Below are positions 42,061 through 53,932 of a DNA stretch of 64,000 nucleotides, one piece after another. This DNA comes from Piper betle. Lineage: Eukaryota; Streptophyta; Magnoliopsida; Piperales; Piperaceae. Positions within the stretch are counted from its first letter, which is position 1. Each line of letters starts with the position of its first letter. The stretch covers positions 21,981 through 85,980 of the forward strand of contig JAURVB010008967.1 in the NCBI GenBank assembly GCA_033002965.1, written 5' to 3'. The notes beneath the pieces are model-generated. The model did no database searches. It was not told where the DNA came from and saw nothing but the letters and a program-made list of their open reading frames with translations. Both the position numbers and the translations under genes were made by a program.

Positions 42061-42861
42061 ATGCCCCTAAGAATTAGAAATTTGGAATATAATCGAAGGC
42101 TTGGATTCATGTATGGCACTAGGTCTGGATGGCTTCCATGCATAATTCTATAAAAAATCTTAGAATTGGATTGGCCGCTCTGTTGTTAAGTTTATCCAGG
42201 GGATATTGAATTGTCCTGAAAATATTTGCTCCATGAACCAAACATATGTTGTACCTATCCCGAAATTTATTGGAGCCCAACCTACTGACGACTACATGCC
42301 TAAAAGTATTTGCAATGAAATATATAAGGTTATTGCCGGCTCAAGTTGATTCTCCCAAAAATCAGTGCTCCAAATCAGTCAGCTTTTCTACAGGGCCGGC
42401 AACTTATAGATGATGTAGTGCTTGTGATGGAAGCTATCAAAGGTATGAAATCTTGTCATAAGCCCAACAAATTGTATGGAATTAAGATTGATCTTTCTAA
42501 AGCTTTTGATCAAGTGGTGGATATTATGCTTGCTTGCGGATTTTCGAACAAATGGTGCAATATAATCAAAATGTCTATATCTACAATCAAAATCTCTGCT
42601 CACTTAGACGGTGCTCCTTATCGAACCTGTCTCCAATACTGTCCAATTTTATCATGATTTGCTACTAAATCCCAAAGAAAGGGGTGTCTTCAATCGATTT
42701 TGAGCAAGCTAAATTTTGGTGGGGAAATAAAGGCAACAACTTCGGCAGGTTTATCTCATGGAAAAAAATCTGTTAGCCCAAATGGAATGGTGGCGCAGGG
42801 ATCAGAAGTCTTTTTAGTATGAGCATAGCCCTTCTTGCAAAATTGGGGTGGCAAATCTTAG

Positions 42862-43808
42862 GCTCCTTTGGGCCCACCCAACCAAGCTCTTATACTATTG
42901 TTGGGCTCAAAATGGATTTACATTAGGTGTCACGAGTTTCTTTTAATCCAAAAGTTAACTTAAGGAATAAGGTTTTCCCATTAGCCTATATATAAGTCAC
43001 TAACATCATCCACAACCAATGTGGGATAAACCCAATAACTCCCATCGTGCATTCTCGAAACCATCATCATCATCCATGACCGATGTAGAGATAAACTCAA
43101 CAACTTCACACATCGAGCGTTTCCAAAACCATCATCATTATCTACGACCGATGTGGGATAAACCCAACAATTCCCTTCACACATCAGGCGTCCTCGAAAC
43201 CATCATCATCTGACAAACTCCACTAACAAACTCCCCAAAACTATCATCGTCTGACAAACTCCCTCAAATCATCAGAAATGACAAAACTCCCATCAAATCA
43301 TCGTCTGACAAACTCCCTCAAATCATCAGAAATGACAAAACTCCCATCAAATCATCGTATGACAAACTCTCCTCAAATCATCAGAAATGATAAACTCCTT
43401 TCATATCATCAGAAATGACAAAAATTCCCCTCAAGTCATCATAAATCATCAGGAAGAACCCATGAAGGAGACATCCACAATCGGTGAAGGAGACATCCAC
43501 AATTAGTATAGGCAAACCCCAGCTTGAACTTGCCTTTAATACTACTTTTGGGCCCTTTGGGCCCCCAACCAAACTCTGATACCACTTCTTAGACGGCCCC
43601 CAACCAAGCACTGATACCACTTTTTGGACGGCCCCCAACTAAGTTCTGATACCACTTTTTAGGCCTTTTGGATTACCAAAAAGGACTTGCAATAGGTGTT
43701 ATGGACCTCTCTTAATCAAAAAATTAACTTAAGGAATAACGTTTTCTCATTAACCTATATACAAGTCACCAACGTCATCTATAACCGATAAAGGATAAAC
43801 ACCCAACA
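42862..43808 (-). mobile_element. TRIM-like element with triplicated primer-site unit, inside the LINE
   Basis: Two direct repeats of about 140-150 bp (42899-43037 and 43656-43808) share TTAACTTAAGGAATAA and the TATA(T/C)A(T/A)AAGTCAC block. On the minus strand they start T(G)TTGGGTTTATCC-like, typical of TRIMs. CTGATACCA (primer site complement) occurs at 43576, 43611 and 43646. Non-coding minisatellite fills the interior. A piece like the primer-side interior (42862-42898) lies outside the left repeat. The LINE reads on across the insertion, and AATCTTA on the left resembles AATTCTTA on the right, a possible target duplication. No protein is encoded. Confidence 0.7.
43254..43375. repeat. 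Minisatellite, 54-bp unit, within the TRIM
   Basis: A 54-bp unit containing ATCATCAGAAATGACAAAAC and CATCGTCTGACAAACT is repeated twice almost perfectly and then partially. Looser ATCATC/GACAAACTCC variants continue to about 43450. Confidence 0.85.
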
Positions 43809-45030
43809 GGTGAATTCTTACCGACACTGATAGCCTTCTTTCTCAAGTTTTTCAGGGCAAATTTTGGAAATAAATTTAATTGGGAGGATTGCACGGCAAA
43901 TGGTTCATCTCCTTCGGGCAACTCTGCTATCAAAACAGGGCTTGAACAACTCAAAAATAAAGTTGTATGGAAATTTGGTGATGACAGTCGCATAAGATGG
44001 GGTTTAGATCCTTGGTGCCTGGTCTCGCCCGATCTTATCCCAAGTGTTAATCCACGTTTCCAAAACACTATGAGCTGCTCAATCCGTTACCTGCTTCATC
44101 GAAATAAAAGTAAATGGAATAAGAATAAGACGAAGCAGGTTTTCCACCCCTCAGATGCTTCATTAATCTTGAGTCTAAGTCCACCAACGGGGAACTTTCC
44201 TAATGTGTTAGTTTGGCGTAAGGCGTAAAATGGAAGTTTCTCCGTTAAAAAGTGTAGCTAATTCTCTAATTTCTGACATGGTAACACAGTCTGAATGTCT
44301 GCTCTGGAGGCAGTGGTGGAAACATAAAATGCCTTGTAAGCAAGCTACTCTTTCCTTGGTTGGAAATTGGTCTCAAACATTCTTCCCACAAGGGACAATC
44401 TGCTTAGACGGAAAATCATTGATGATGCATCTTATTTGTCTTGTCACAGCATGTTAAAACCAATTTTCATCTTTTCAAGGATTGTTCTTATGCTACATCC
44501 TTATGGCTTGTTGCTCTTCTGAATTTAAGAGGTGACGTCGTGCAATGGACAAACATGTTTGATATTAATACCTTCCGCACTTGTGGATGAGCATGGACGA
44601 CATCATGTGGAGTAATAGAAATAAGCTTGCTTAGCAGGAACAATGTGACGACTGAAAATCATCCATCTACCCTGCTCTATGTCGTGCCTTATGGATATTC
44701 TAACTGCTTGAATCTGCTTGTCCATCAATATGCAGGTCAATCTTCAACACAATCTCCCCTTTCTCATTCTTTGAAGATTATTTCAAAGCATATCCAACTT
44801 TTACAAGCATGACAGTTGATGCAGCTTCATTTCAAACAAAAATCAAATTGCTTGGGGAGTAGTTGTGTGGAAGCCATATTCTTCTCCAATCATGGCCTTT
44901 GCAGCATCTTCATATGGCTTAACAGCTGAACATAGTGAGCTTGAGGCAATTTACCACTCTAAAATGTCCACAGATCGTGCTCTTAATCCGACGGATAGTA
45001 AGCTTCTTTTTAATGCTTTTCAGTAATAAT

Positions 45031-46922
45031 TCTGTTATGAATCTGCTGCTAGAAATTCATCCCCTACTTTCCACAGCAAAATCACAGTAAACACAGTAAA
45101 CCCATAATTCTGTTAATGCTTTTAATGTGAATATTTTATATTAAAAAGAAAAACTAACCTAGAATAACCATCAACCAAAGCCGATGTATCTTGCTATTAT
45201 AAATTTATATATTTATCTAGTTTGGTCGCTAATCCATGAAACAGATAAGACTGTCTTTTTCTCCGCTCGAATCCATCAACATTAGGATTTATATGATCAG
45301 GACTTTGTGTTTGACTTTACGTGTTGGTTGTCGCGTTTTGGGTTTGCTTTTAGTTTCCACTCGAAATGTCTTCCCCTCGACACCAAAAATGGGTTTGGGA
45401 TCGTAGTAATTAATTTTGCTGCTCATATATAAATCGAAGTCTCGATGCCAAAAATTAATTAACAGTAATTGGCGTAATATACATGAACTACAACTCAAAG
45501 TTTATATAAACTTCTATTTGGCACAATTTAGTGGGGTTGCACTACCTAAAATTCACATAATTAAATGTAATTTTTAAATTAATCTAATATTTTTAACTCT
45601 TTAAATTAATTTAAAAATAAATTTAAATTAGTGTATTTTATGACATTTAAAATTAGGCCATATTGATGCCTAAAAATAAAAAATTTTATCAACCTCTTAT
45701 TTATATACTCGATTTTCAACACAAACACCCTAATATGGAAGACTCACGTAAAAAATTTTACATCTACTATCTAAAGCCTCTAATTTTTCCCATTATTATT
45801 TTATACTATATTTATATACAGGTAACTTAAGATGTAATGCAGGAAAGATAAGTTAAGATGTAATGCAGGAAAGATATGTGTTTTTATGAAGTCGGAACAT
45901 TTCAAATAATCAATTGAATCAATCTAATTTAATATTTACCCTTTGGCCATTACAATCACCAATTCTGATATTTGCAATTATGATGCCACTTAAAGCTCTC
46001 AATATCTTTTGAAATGTCATAATATACAATTGACGTTAAAATAAAATATCAGCAACATTCAAATCTAAAAATTCATGTAAATCATCTAGCTGTACTTTTT
46101 TTTTACTTAGAAAAACCTAATTTCATCATCCAACTATTCTTCTAATCTAAAGGTTCATATTAAATATAACTAATACAAAAATATCAATTCTTATATCTTT
46201 TTTAATGGTGCTTTTTAGTGGTGAGAAGTAACATTATATCCCGATGTTACAAAGCAAAATAACAAAAAATATATAATATACATTCTTTAAGATCATTGCA
46301 TGAAAAGCAAAACTATAGTTTCCCTAGATTTGAAGCTGAGATTAACTAATCTAGATGACATTTTTTACACGAGTTTCATGTCTATTTTCTCGAATACAAA
46401 ACTATATGCCTAATATATTGAAAAAACTAGAACAAATGTTTTTTCAATATAGTACATCCTTCACCATTTGTCTCAGTGTACTGTATACTTTCAGAGGGGC
46501 AGAGTAGCTCAACTGATATCCATAAAATAACTTTAAAAATAATCAAACATTCAAAGCTATATCAAAACTAAATATTTACTTGAACTACGCTTAAGTATCA
46601 ATAGAATATATTTACACTTGTATATACTATAACATGACATCCCACGCCCTCTTCATCAATACGGCCCCATTTTTACAATCACATACCAAAATTTAGCTTA
46701 TACAACATATACCAAAATTGAGATCATACAATAAATCAAAGCTTATACTTTCAACGAAGAAAAAAATCATCCAGACTTGGATTTGTCGTTGATATGGATT
46801 TGACGTTGAGAACAAACACCAAACACGACAACAAGACACCCCTCATCAAGCCCATCAACGCCCACTCCTTACTTCACCAGAGAGATGTTAATGTTTCTGG
46901 AAAGTAATTCGCAGAGAGATGT
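45031..46922. other. AT-rich intergenic stretch, no gene
   Basis: No open frame above 70 codons, repeat boundary or domain is seen. A 20-bp segment with AAGATGTAATGCAGGAAAGA is duplicated in tandem at about 45828 and 45850. The 3' untranslated region of NAP1 presumably lies in the last few hundred bases. Confidence 0.55.
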
Positions 46923-49303
46923 TTACTGCTGCTTACACTCTGGAGGTTGTTCCTTGCCTGCACCAAAGGTCACACCTGCTTTCTGAAATAAAACAGGCAC
47001 AGAAAGATGACATGAGTAAAGTACTTGCATGCTTACAAATCAAACAGTACATAAAAGTAGCACCTCTATTGGAGTGTATAACAGAATAAGTATGCACATA
47101 AAAGTAACAATGGCAGTGTAGCACAATGTGGGCCCATGGGAAGTCAGTGTAATATATGAATAACCTGTGTCATTGAGCAGGGATGGGAACCATTTTAAAG
47201 TATAGTAAGAAAATTATTACCTTCTCTGGATGGCTATTGTAAGAAGCGGTTTTCTCTTCCTCATTATCATCATCCTCATCACCCTCATCATCTGCATCAT
47301 CATCATCGTCATCATCATCAACTTATTCTTCTTCCTCATCATCTTCATCTTCATCATCATCTTCACCTTCAATGTCCTCTGAATCATCTTGAACAGCCTC
47401 TCCAGTAAACCATGAAACTGCATGTGGGATGATTTTATCCTTAATTGTAGATCTGTCCAACACAACCAGAAAATACCCAAAAGATATTAGATTCATCAGG
47501 AAGTAATTTTTACAGCAACGGTCAAAATTTTCATAAACAAGATAACAACTTAATGCCACTTACCCAATATCAAAATCTTGCTCCATAAGATTCTGGAGAT
47601 GCTCAGCCTGTCAAAGAAAGTACTAAGTCAGTGAAATCACCATTATTCATGAGCATGATAAACCTTCAGAAGAAAAAAAATGCAAATCATACTGTATCTT
47701 CATCAAGATCATTGTCATCCTCTGGGAATTGTGGGGGATTGAAGAAATTAAAAAAGCTTTCACATTCTTCAGTTTTTGAAATAAGTTTGTTATTCTTGGA
47801 GCCTTTCTTCGGCTTCTTTTTTAGCACTTTCCGTGTCAAGCATTTTCCTGGCAGCCACTGGATTTCCGTTCTGTAGCGATATTGACATAATATTAACCAA
47901 TTCATGTTATCATTATCCAGTCAAGTTCATTGCAACAGATGACAAAAGAAGCAGAAACTCACCCAATTGCTTTCTCCAAAATGGGTTCATCCTCATCAAT
48001 CATATGGTATGTCTTCTCCAAAACAGAATTTGTGAAATAAGGATTAGAATCAAAGTGGAACTCAAGCTTAAATCCTTTAGGCGGATTGATCCTGTACCAC
48101 TTGATATCTCTAACATATTTAAGTGCTCCTTCATCAGGTTCTTGTATCTAGGCGGACAAATCAATCCACGCCAGAGGCAATTAACAATTCCATTTTGAAA
48201 TGCAACGAATAATTGTCCAACATCTAAAATCATATAGCACTTGCCTCATCAGCCAACACTTCGTTCTTTTGCATTGCTGTAAGCCAGAAATTAGGAACTC
48301 CTTTCTCCGCAAAACTGATCATCAATGATAATTTTTTATGCAATTAACATTAGGAAAATATATTTTTTATGCAAGCAAACCTTCAATCTTCTTTTCTTCT
48401 CCCTTTTCAATAGTTTCGTCTTCAACCTTGTCAACAATTCCTTCAACTTCGACTACTGCATTTACAATATCATACCTCTGCATTTGAGACATGACATCAC
48501 CCATGAAAAATAATTAACCCAAAAGGTAAATTTGTAAAAGTTAGCAAATTAACAGATATTTGGAAAGGATGTCACCTTGGTATAGAGAGGTTCATACAGC
48601 TTCTCATACTTAGCTTCTAAAGCTGCCCTCTCTTCAAAAACTTGGCCTCTAGGTCATCATGCTCTTTCTACAAATTCAAATATGAAAACTAATAACGCCT
48701 TGCCTATCTGATGTGCAGACTATTGGCGTCATTTTGTAATCTAAACAAGATACTTAAAAAAGCAAATAAAGAAGTACCACATTCACCAATGCAAACAGTC
48801 AGCAAAAGCGAAAAAAACATAGCTGAATTGCTTACTATTTTTCAGAGGTTACACCCACCAAAAAGGCCAAATAATCAACCAAAATATATCTAAAAGCTTC
48901 AATTTCTTAATGACAAAAAACAAGTGAGATATATTAATTGGCAAAAAGAAACCGGAACCTGAACGCCCCGAAGAACTTCCACACGCTTCCTGACTTTGGG
49001 TGACAAGGTCTCAAGTACATCAGGCTGTTGCCCAGCTAGATTTTTAAATTTGCCATATAATTAAAAAAATTTGAAAAAAATCAAAACCGATAAGAAACTA
49101 TGAACAAACATTGTAAGTGAAGCATAGAGAGAAGCAAAGGCAGTACCTTCAAAGCAGTGACAAGCTCTGCCTTGTCATGCTCACTGAGGGCTGAGAAAAG
49201 GAACGGAAGCACGTTAAGGGGAAGAAGAAAGAAGGAAGAGATAGGAAGGGTAGGTACCGGCGGAGAGATCAGACATGTCGAAGGCGGTTCCTTTGCCGGC
49301 CAT
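46923..49303 (-). pseudogene. NAP1: Nucleosome assembly protein 1 gene, eleven exons, four lesions
   Basis: NAP1 is an acidic chaperone for histones H2A/H2B in cytoplasm and nucleus. Exons, in gene order: 49303-49258, 49190-49147, 49054-48959, 48667-48576, 48477-48381, 48314-48245, 48147-47963, 47870-47693, 47607-47564, 47452-47221 and 46982-46923. Recognisable blocks include [60 protein letters not shown], the basic [30 protein letters not shown], an acidic tail and a final CKQQ, the prenylation box of plant NAP1. Ignoring lesions the product is about 381 residues, normal for the family. Lesions: exon 3 has AT instead of an AG acceptor (49055-49056); exon 4 lacks one T in a T run (48636-48640); exon 6 lacks one base (T run 48311-48314); TAA at 47323-47325 interrupts the acidic tail. 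Intron 6 has a GC donor. Family assignment is certain; loss of function is likely. Confidence 0.88.
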
Positions 49304-49341
49304 GGTGGGATGAAGGAGTAGGCGAGGGAGAAAGAGAGGAG

Positions 49342-49440
49342 GAGGGAAGAGGGGTGCCTTATTTGTTTTATTTTTAGGAATAAGTAGGGAGAAGAGAGGG
49401 AAGAGGGGTGCCTTATTTGTTTTATTTTTAGGAATAAGTA
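49342..49440. repeat. 54-bp tandem duplication just upstream of the NAP1 start codon
   Basis: A 54-bp unit beginning GAGGGAAGAGGGGTGCCTTA starts at 49342 and again at 49396, nearly identical. It lies 39 bp upstream of the ATG (minus strand), so it falls in the 5' untranslated region or core promoter. Confidence 0.9.
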
Positions 49441-50240
49441 TTCCTGTTCTCCCAGCGATCTCCAACGGCCAAGATAAAAAAAAAAAAGAGGGGCGGTGGC
49501 GCCGCCCCTCTCCGCTGCAACAGCGACGGCGGAGGGGGCGCCCCTGATGCCCGGCCACGGCGACGGCCGGGGGCGACAGGGGACGGGGCGCGAGCGCGAC
49601 GGGGTGGCGGGCAAAGGCCGAGGGGGCACGGCGGGGTGGCGGGCGGGTTGGCGGGCAGGGGCCGAGGGGGCGCGGCGAGGTGGCGGGCAGGGGCCGAGGG
49701 GGCGCCCGGCTGCGGCAACAGGGGACGGGGGCGCGGCGCGGCGGGGTGGCGGCGGAGGCCGAGGGGGCGCAGTGGGGTGGCAGGCGGGGGCCGAGGGGGC
49801 GCGGCTAGGTGGCGGCGGGGGCCGAGGAGGGGCGGGGATGGGGTGGCGAGCGGGGACGGGGGCGTCGCGCGGCTAGGTGGCGGGCGGGGTACTGGGTGGC
49901 CGGCTAGGGACGGGGTGGCCGGCGGGGGACGGGGGGGGGGCGTCGCGCGGCGGGGTCGCGGGCGGGGGACCGGGTGCGGTGGTGTCGCACGGCGGCGGGG
50001 CCACGGGCCGGCAGGGGAAGAGGCGTGGCGGCTAGATCCGCCGCCCCGTCCCCGCGGTTACGTAGGCCGGGGTGGCGGCGTCGGTCAGGGTGGCAGCGCA
50101 CGCGGCGATCGACGAGCGAGACTGATGTTTTTTTTTATGGAGAAGGGGGAAGTGGGGGGCTTATTTCAGCCGTTGGATTTGATCCAATGGCTGAAACACT
50201 GCGAGCACAGCCATCTTGGCTGTGCTGCAGTACAGCCCCC
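49441..50240. repeat. GC-rich minisatellite-like block ending in a palindromic module
   Basis: From about 49485 to 50110 the plus strand is extremely G-rich, with irregular repeats of GGTGGCGGGC(A)GGGGCCGAGGGGGCGCGG, unit about 30-45 bp. Long frames on both strands follow from the absence of A/T and are not genes. The right edge has a near-perfect palindrome (50165-50195, TTCAGCC(G)TTGGAT arms) and a second one (50205-50225, GCACAGCC arms). The left edge has CTCCAACGGCCAAG at about 49460. The same edge modules occur at 60.6 and 62.7 kb. It lies directly upstream of NAP1, so a promoter or CpG-island role is an alternative. Confidence 0.75.
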
Positions 50241-51950
50241 CACCCTCTTATTTTTATTGTTATTTTTGGCTTTTACAAGTTAATGGTTTTTAAAGTTTAT
50301 AATTATAACTTTTTACTCGTAAATTGGGAAATATTTTTTGAGATCACCTTGCAGTAGGGGCTACTTAGTGGTAAAAACAAATAAATTAATTAATTATTAA
50401 AAATACTTTTATTTAAAAAATTAAAACAAATACAATCAAAACTACAAAATATATGCATGTATAACAGCTAATTAAGTTGAGTCCAGCTAGCCTCTTAATT
50501 TAAAGAGTCTCCATCCTTACCCCATCCACTTGGACATTTATCACTAATATCCATGTATATACATTATCTTGACAAACATTAAATAAAAGGACAAATAGGC
50601 AATATCATAAATAAGTTATTTTATTAAATATATATTAATTTCGTTAAAGAAATCTATGTTAAGTGACAGTTATATAAATAACTTAAATATTTTCATTGTT
50701 GATTTAATTTGTATATTGAGGAATAAAAAATTTGTAGGTAATATAGATGAAACTATAATGAATTAGTTCGGTTAAAATGGTAATCATAGTAAAAAAGGAT
50801 TAAAATATAGACAAAGTTTTTAGAAAAACAATGATAACGAAGATGATAAAAAGTTAAAAATCTTGGAGCTTGGTAATTGACAATTGAGTGCATACCAAAA
50901 TTTTCCCCATTTTTTCCACTTTGGTTTTATTGGTTCTTTAATGAGCCACATGGATCATACTTACATGACAGTTTTTTTAAGCCAGTCAAAATTAATATAG
51001 GTTTATTTAGTTTAATAGGTTATGAGAGAAAAAAAATAAAGGATGTGACGAAAAAAAATAATTTTCTTATCATTTTATCTCTTATGTAAAGCACTATTCT
51101 CACTTTCCATCATTTCTTTATAATTTTTTATGAAAATGATTTGTGAAGAAATTTTTCACTATATTCGAACAATAAATTTCTTTTCCCTCATTTTTCTTCA
51201 AACTAAACAATGAAAAAAATATATTTTTTCTCGTATTTTCTTTCTCTTTTCACAATCCATTTTCACAATCCAAACAGTCGTCGAGAAAAGTGGAGAAAGT
51301 TTTAATGTTGTAGAAAAGGTTTCCCTTGAAATTTGTTCCGCTAACCATTTACAAATCTTGATAAATCTTCTAGAAGTTATATTAATATAAATAATATTAG
51401 ATTGGACCAATAAATTTTTTTAAAAAAAGATAAGGTTCATCCATCTGAATAAGGCTTAACAAAATCTTACACGATCTTCCAAATATTTTATTGATTATTA
51501 ATGGTTGATGGGCATAGACAATGGCAAACATAACACATATATCCGCGGTCGTGTCCATTTATTCCTTGAACCAAAAATACATGTCCATAGCCGCATGCCA
51601 ATGTCAGTACGGCTCAAAAAAAGTGTAAGTACCATTCCTATGGCTAATGAATTTTTAAGATTATAACAATGTCAGATTATAACAATATAATAGTTGAGTA
51701 GATCAAACTATCTATGTTGTAGAAAAAAACTATCTCAAATTTCTAAAATTATCAAAAACTTGCCCAAAAGGCCAAAACAATTTGTTCCTAATTAATTCGT
51801 AGAGGTAAGGTATAACAGCTAATGGATAAACAACTTATCCGCTTCACAACTACATGGTTACGTCGTCCCTCATCGACGACCATATTGAAGCGTGTTTCTC
51901 TGTATGTAAGTTAACTGTAAAAAAAAAGAATAATCTTCTCGCAGTTGTCA
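50241..51950. other. AT-rich intergenic stretch, no gene
   Basis: Stops are dense in all frames and the longest open frame is 70 codons. No domain, repeat boundary or RNA gene is recognised. Confidence 0.55.
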
Positions 51951-53932
51951 GAGTAAAAATGCGGGACATGATAGAAGCGTCTCCTACCACCGTCACAACC
52001 TTTACATTTTCATTCATTGGTACATCAAAATTTCAATAAAACACAACTATACAAAGCATATAGTTATGACATGTTTTATTGGTTGTTGATGGTAAATGAT
52101 ATACCACAGATGGAGATTAAAAGATTTTGTTAGCTGCAATGTTCGTTTGCTCAATCACCTTGAGCAAGATACCAGTTTCCTATTCCTCTGCCTGCATAGA
52201 AAGAGTGAAGGCCATTTCACGAAAGAGGCCTGCGGAAATAGTACGAGAGCAGCACGAGGTCTACGACCTTCCTACATTGGATAAGATGCCACCTCCAATA
52301 GATCACCCTTGTTTCTAGGTATAAACCCAAGTGGAGATCTACTGCATTAAGCCTCCACCCCCACGGGAAAATGGCGATAGATCCCAGCCAAAAAACAGTT
52401 CTGCCGAAACTTTCTGGCGTTGTTGCCGCTGTCAAGCGTCACCACAGACCGGACCACCACAAAGACACTCATCGATCAAATATCTATCTATCTGGGTGAT
52501 CACCGCCACCGGGAACGCTCGTACACTATAAAAAAGGTTCGTTCTTGTGAAGTAGAAAGAGAGAGAGAAAGAAAGGAGGATAGAAGAAGTCGAGAAGAGA
52601 AGCCCGAGGGAGGAGCCCCCTCGCCAAAGACGTTCTCTGTTGACCATTGCCAACACCCTATCGAAGTCACCCACCGTGAAGTGTTGGAGCATTGTATGAA
52701 AGAGCCATCATGGGAGTTTTGCTGCCTTGGAGATTTGCAGCACCCTACTCGCGTCGTTGCCAGAGCCGAGTCTTGCCAAGGTGAAAAGTCCATGACCCTG
52801 CTGCCCTGCCAGAGCAAGTTGGAACCTTGACATTGCAGCCTCTTGCTCGTCACTTTCAAGAGGAGGAGGAGAACCCTGCCCACCAGTCCTGCAACGAGTA
52901 TTGAAGAAAAAGAAAAAGAAGAAAGAAAAAGCATAGCAGTGAAGGAGAAAGAAAGGGGAGGAGCCCCGTGACTCCTTAGCTCACTATTGTAGACATTGGA
53001 GTGCCCCCGACACAACCCAGCAGAGATCTATTGTTGAGGAAGCACTGACATCGATAGAATCTCACAGTGAGGCACCGGATCAAAGTAGGAAATAGAGGAA
53101 AGAGGCAAACTTTGGAGCCCGTTGCCGGCCAACCAGCACCAGTACAGACCAAGTCCTGACACCAAGATTGTAGCCTAAACATCCCTCGATCAACCAATGC
53201 CTTGCCACCCAGTTGAAAATGCCCGCCATGGCCGGAAAACATCTCAAAAAACTCCCGTTGGAGTGGCGAAGGAGAAAAGTGTAGAAAAGCGACCAACTTT
53301 GGGCCTTCCTTTCGGCCAGCCCAGGTCATATCCGGCCAGATCGACACTTCCACTGGACTCCCCTCAACGCCAAGAAAATAACCCAACTGATATCCACCAG
53401 AGAGGAAGCTATTGTCGCCAAAAAGTCACCCAAAAGAGGTCTGTTGAAGCAGTGTGAGAGCAGCATGAGGCCATCTTCACAACCTCCGTCTGGCCATTCA
53501 TTCCACCTTTGGATAAGCCTCCACCTCCAATAGATCACCCTTGTCTTCGAGTATAAGCCCAAGTGGAGATCTGCAACATTAAGCCTCCACCCTCGCCGGA
53601 AAACGGCGATAGATCGCCTGCCAAAAACAATTCCGTAGAAACTTTCTGGCGTTGTTTCCGTTGTCAAGCGTCACCACAAACCATTAGACCACTGCAAAGA
53701 CACTCATTGATCGAATATCTATTTATCTGGGCAATCACTGCCGCCTAGAATGCCGTTGTTGGAACTACCAAAGCCGCCGCTGCACCACCTACCTAAGTTG
53801 GTTTGTCGGGCCTGTTTATGTTGTTTGTGTCCGAGACCACATCCTGCTACCCGACAATCTAATTGGATCCGAACTGACCTGGACCGTAACCATGAACCAG
53901 ACCGCATCTGCAACTTGGATTTGAATTGGTGC
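51950..53932 (-). mobile_element. Unclassified dispersed repeat, copy 2, with 275-bp direct repeats
   Basis: The minus strand is related to 36990-37786 and 40690-41300 over most of its length, with shared peptide blocks (LLSHC(F)NRPLLGDF, LGVEGSPVEVSIW, LQSWCQDLVC). Two direct repeats of about 275 bp lie at 52244-52515 and 53456-53748 (roughly 85% identical by eye, both with CACCTCCAATAGATCACCCT and ACTTTCTGGCGTTGTT). They are 1.2 kb apart and could be terminal repeats or an internal duplication. Frames up to 171 codons exist on the minus strand but contain no domain I recognise. Confidence 0.5.

Larger units (their letters stand above)
42061..45030 (+). mobile_element. LINE retrotransposon relic (reverse transcriptase to RNase H)
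   Basis: Conceptual translation across frames gives a plant L1-type ORF2 in order. The reverse transcriptase starts near 42062 with EIWNIIEGLDS, GLDGFHA and YVVPIPK, continues with APNQSAFLQGRQLIDDVVL (42367-42423) and YGIKIDLSKAFDQV (about 42475-42516), and has AKLGWQIL just before a TRIM insertion. After the insertion comes the finger-like C-terminal part (VWKFGDDSRIRWGLDPW, then LVWR). Near 44830-45000 there is an RNase H-like tail (AWGVVVWKP, AEHSELEAIYH). The endonuclease domain is missing (5' truncation), the YADD-containing palm segment is lost, and stops and frameshifts are frequent. It cannot move. Confidence 0.85.

Noticed and set aside
43254..43450. Spaced repeats resembling a CRISPR array
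   Set aside because: Units are head-to-tail with no unique spacers, lie inside a plant TRIM, and there is no cas gene or prokaryotic context.
47217..47480. Minus-strand frame of repeated Met and Lys residues
   Set aside because: It is the acidic-tail exon of NAP1 read in the wrong frame.
49496..50357. Frames of up to 215 codons in the GC-rich block near NAP1
   Set aside because: The DNA is an irregular G-rich minisatellite. The frames are repetitive GGR/GRG strings with no family resemblance and exist in several frames.
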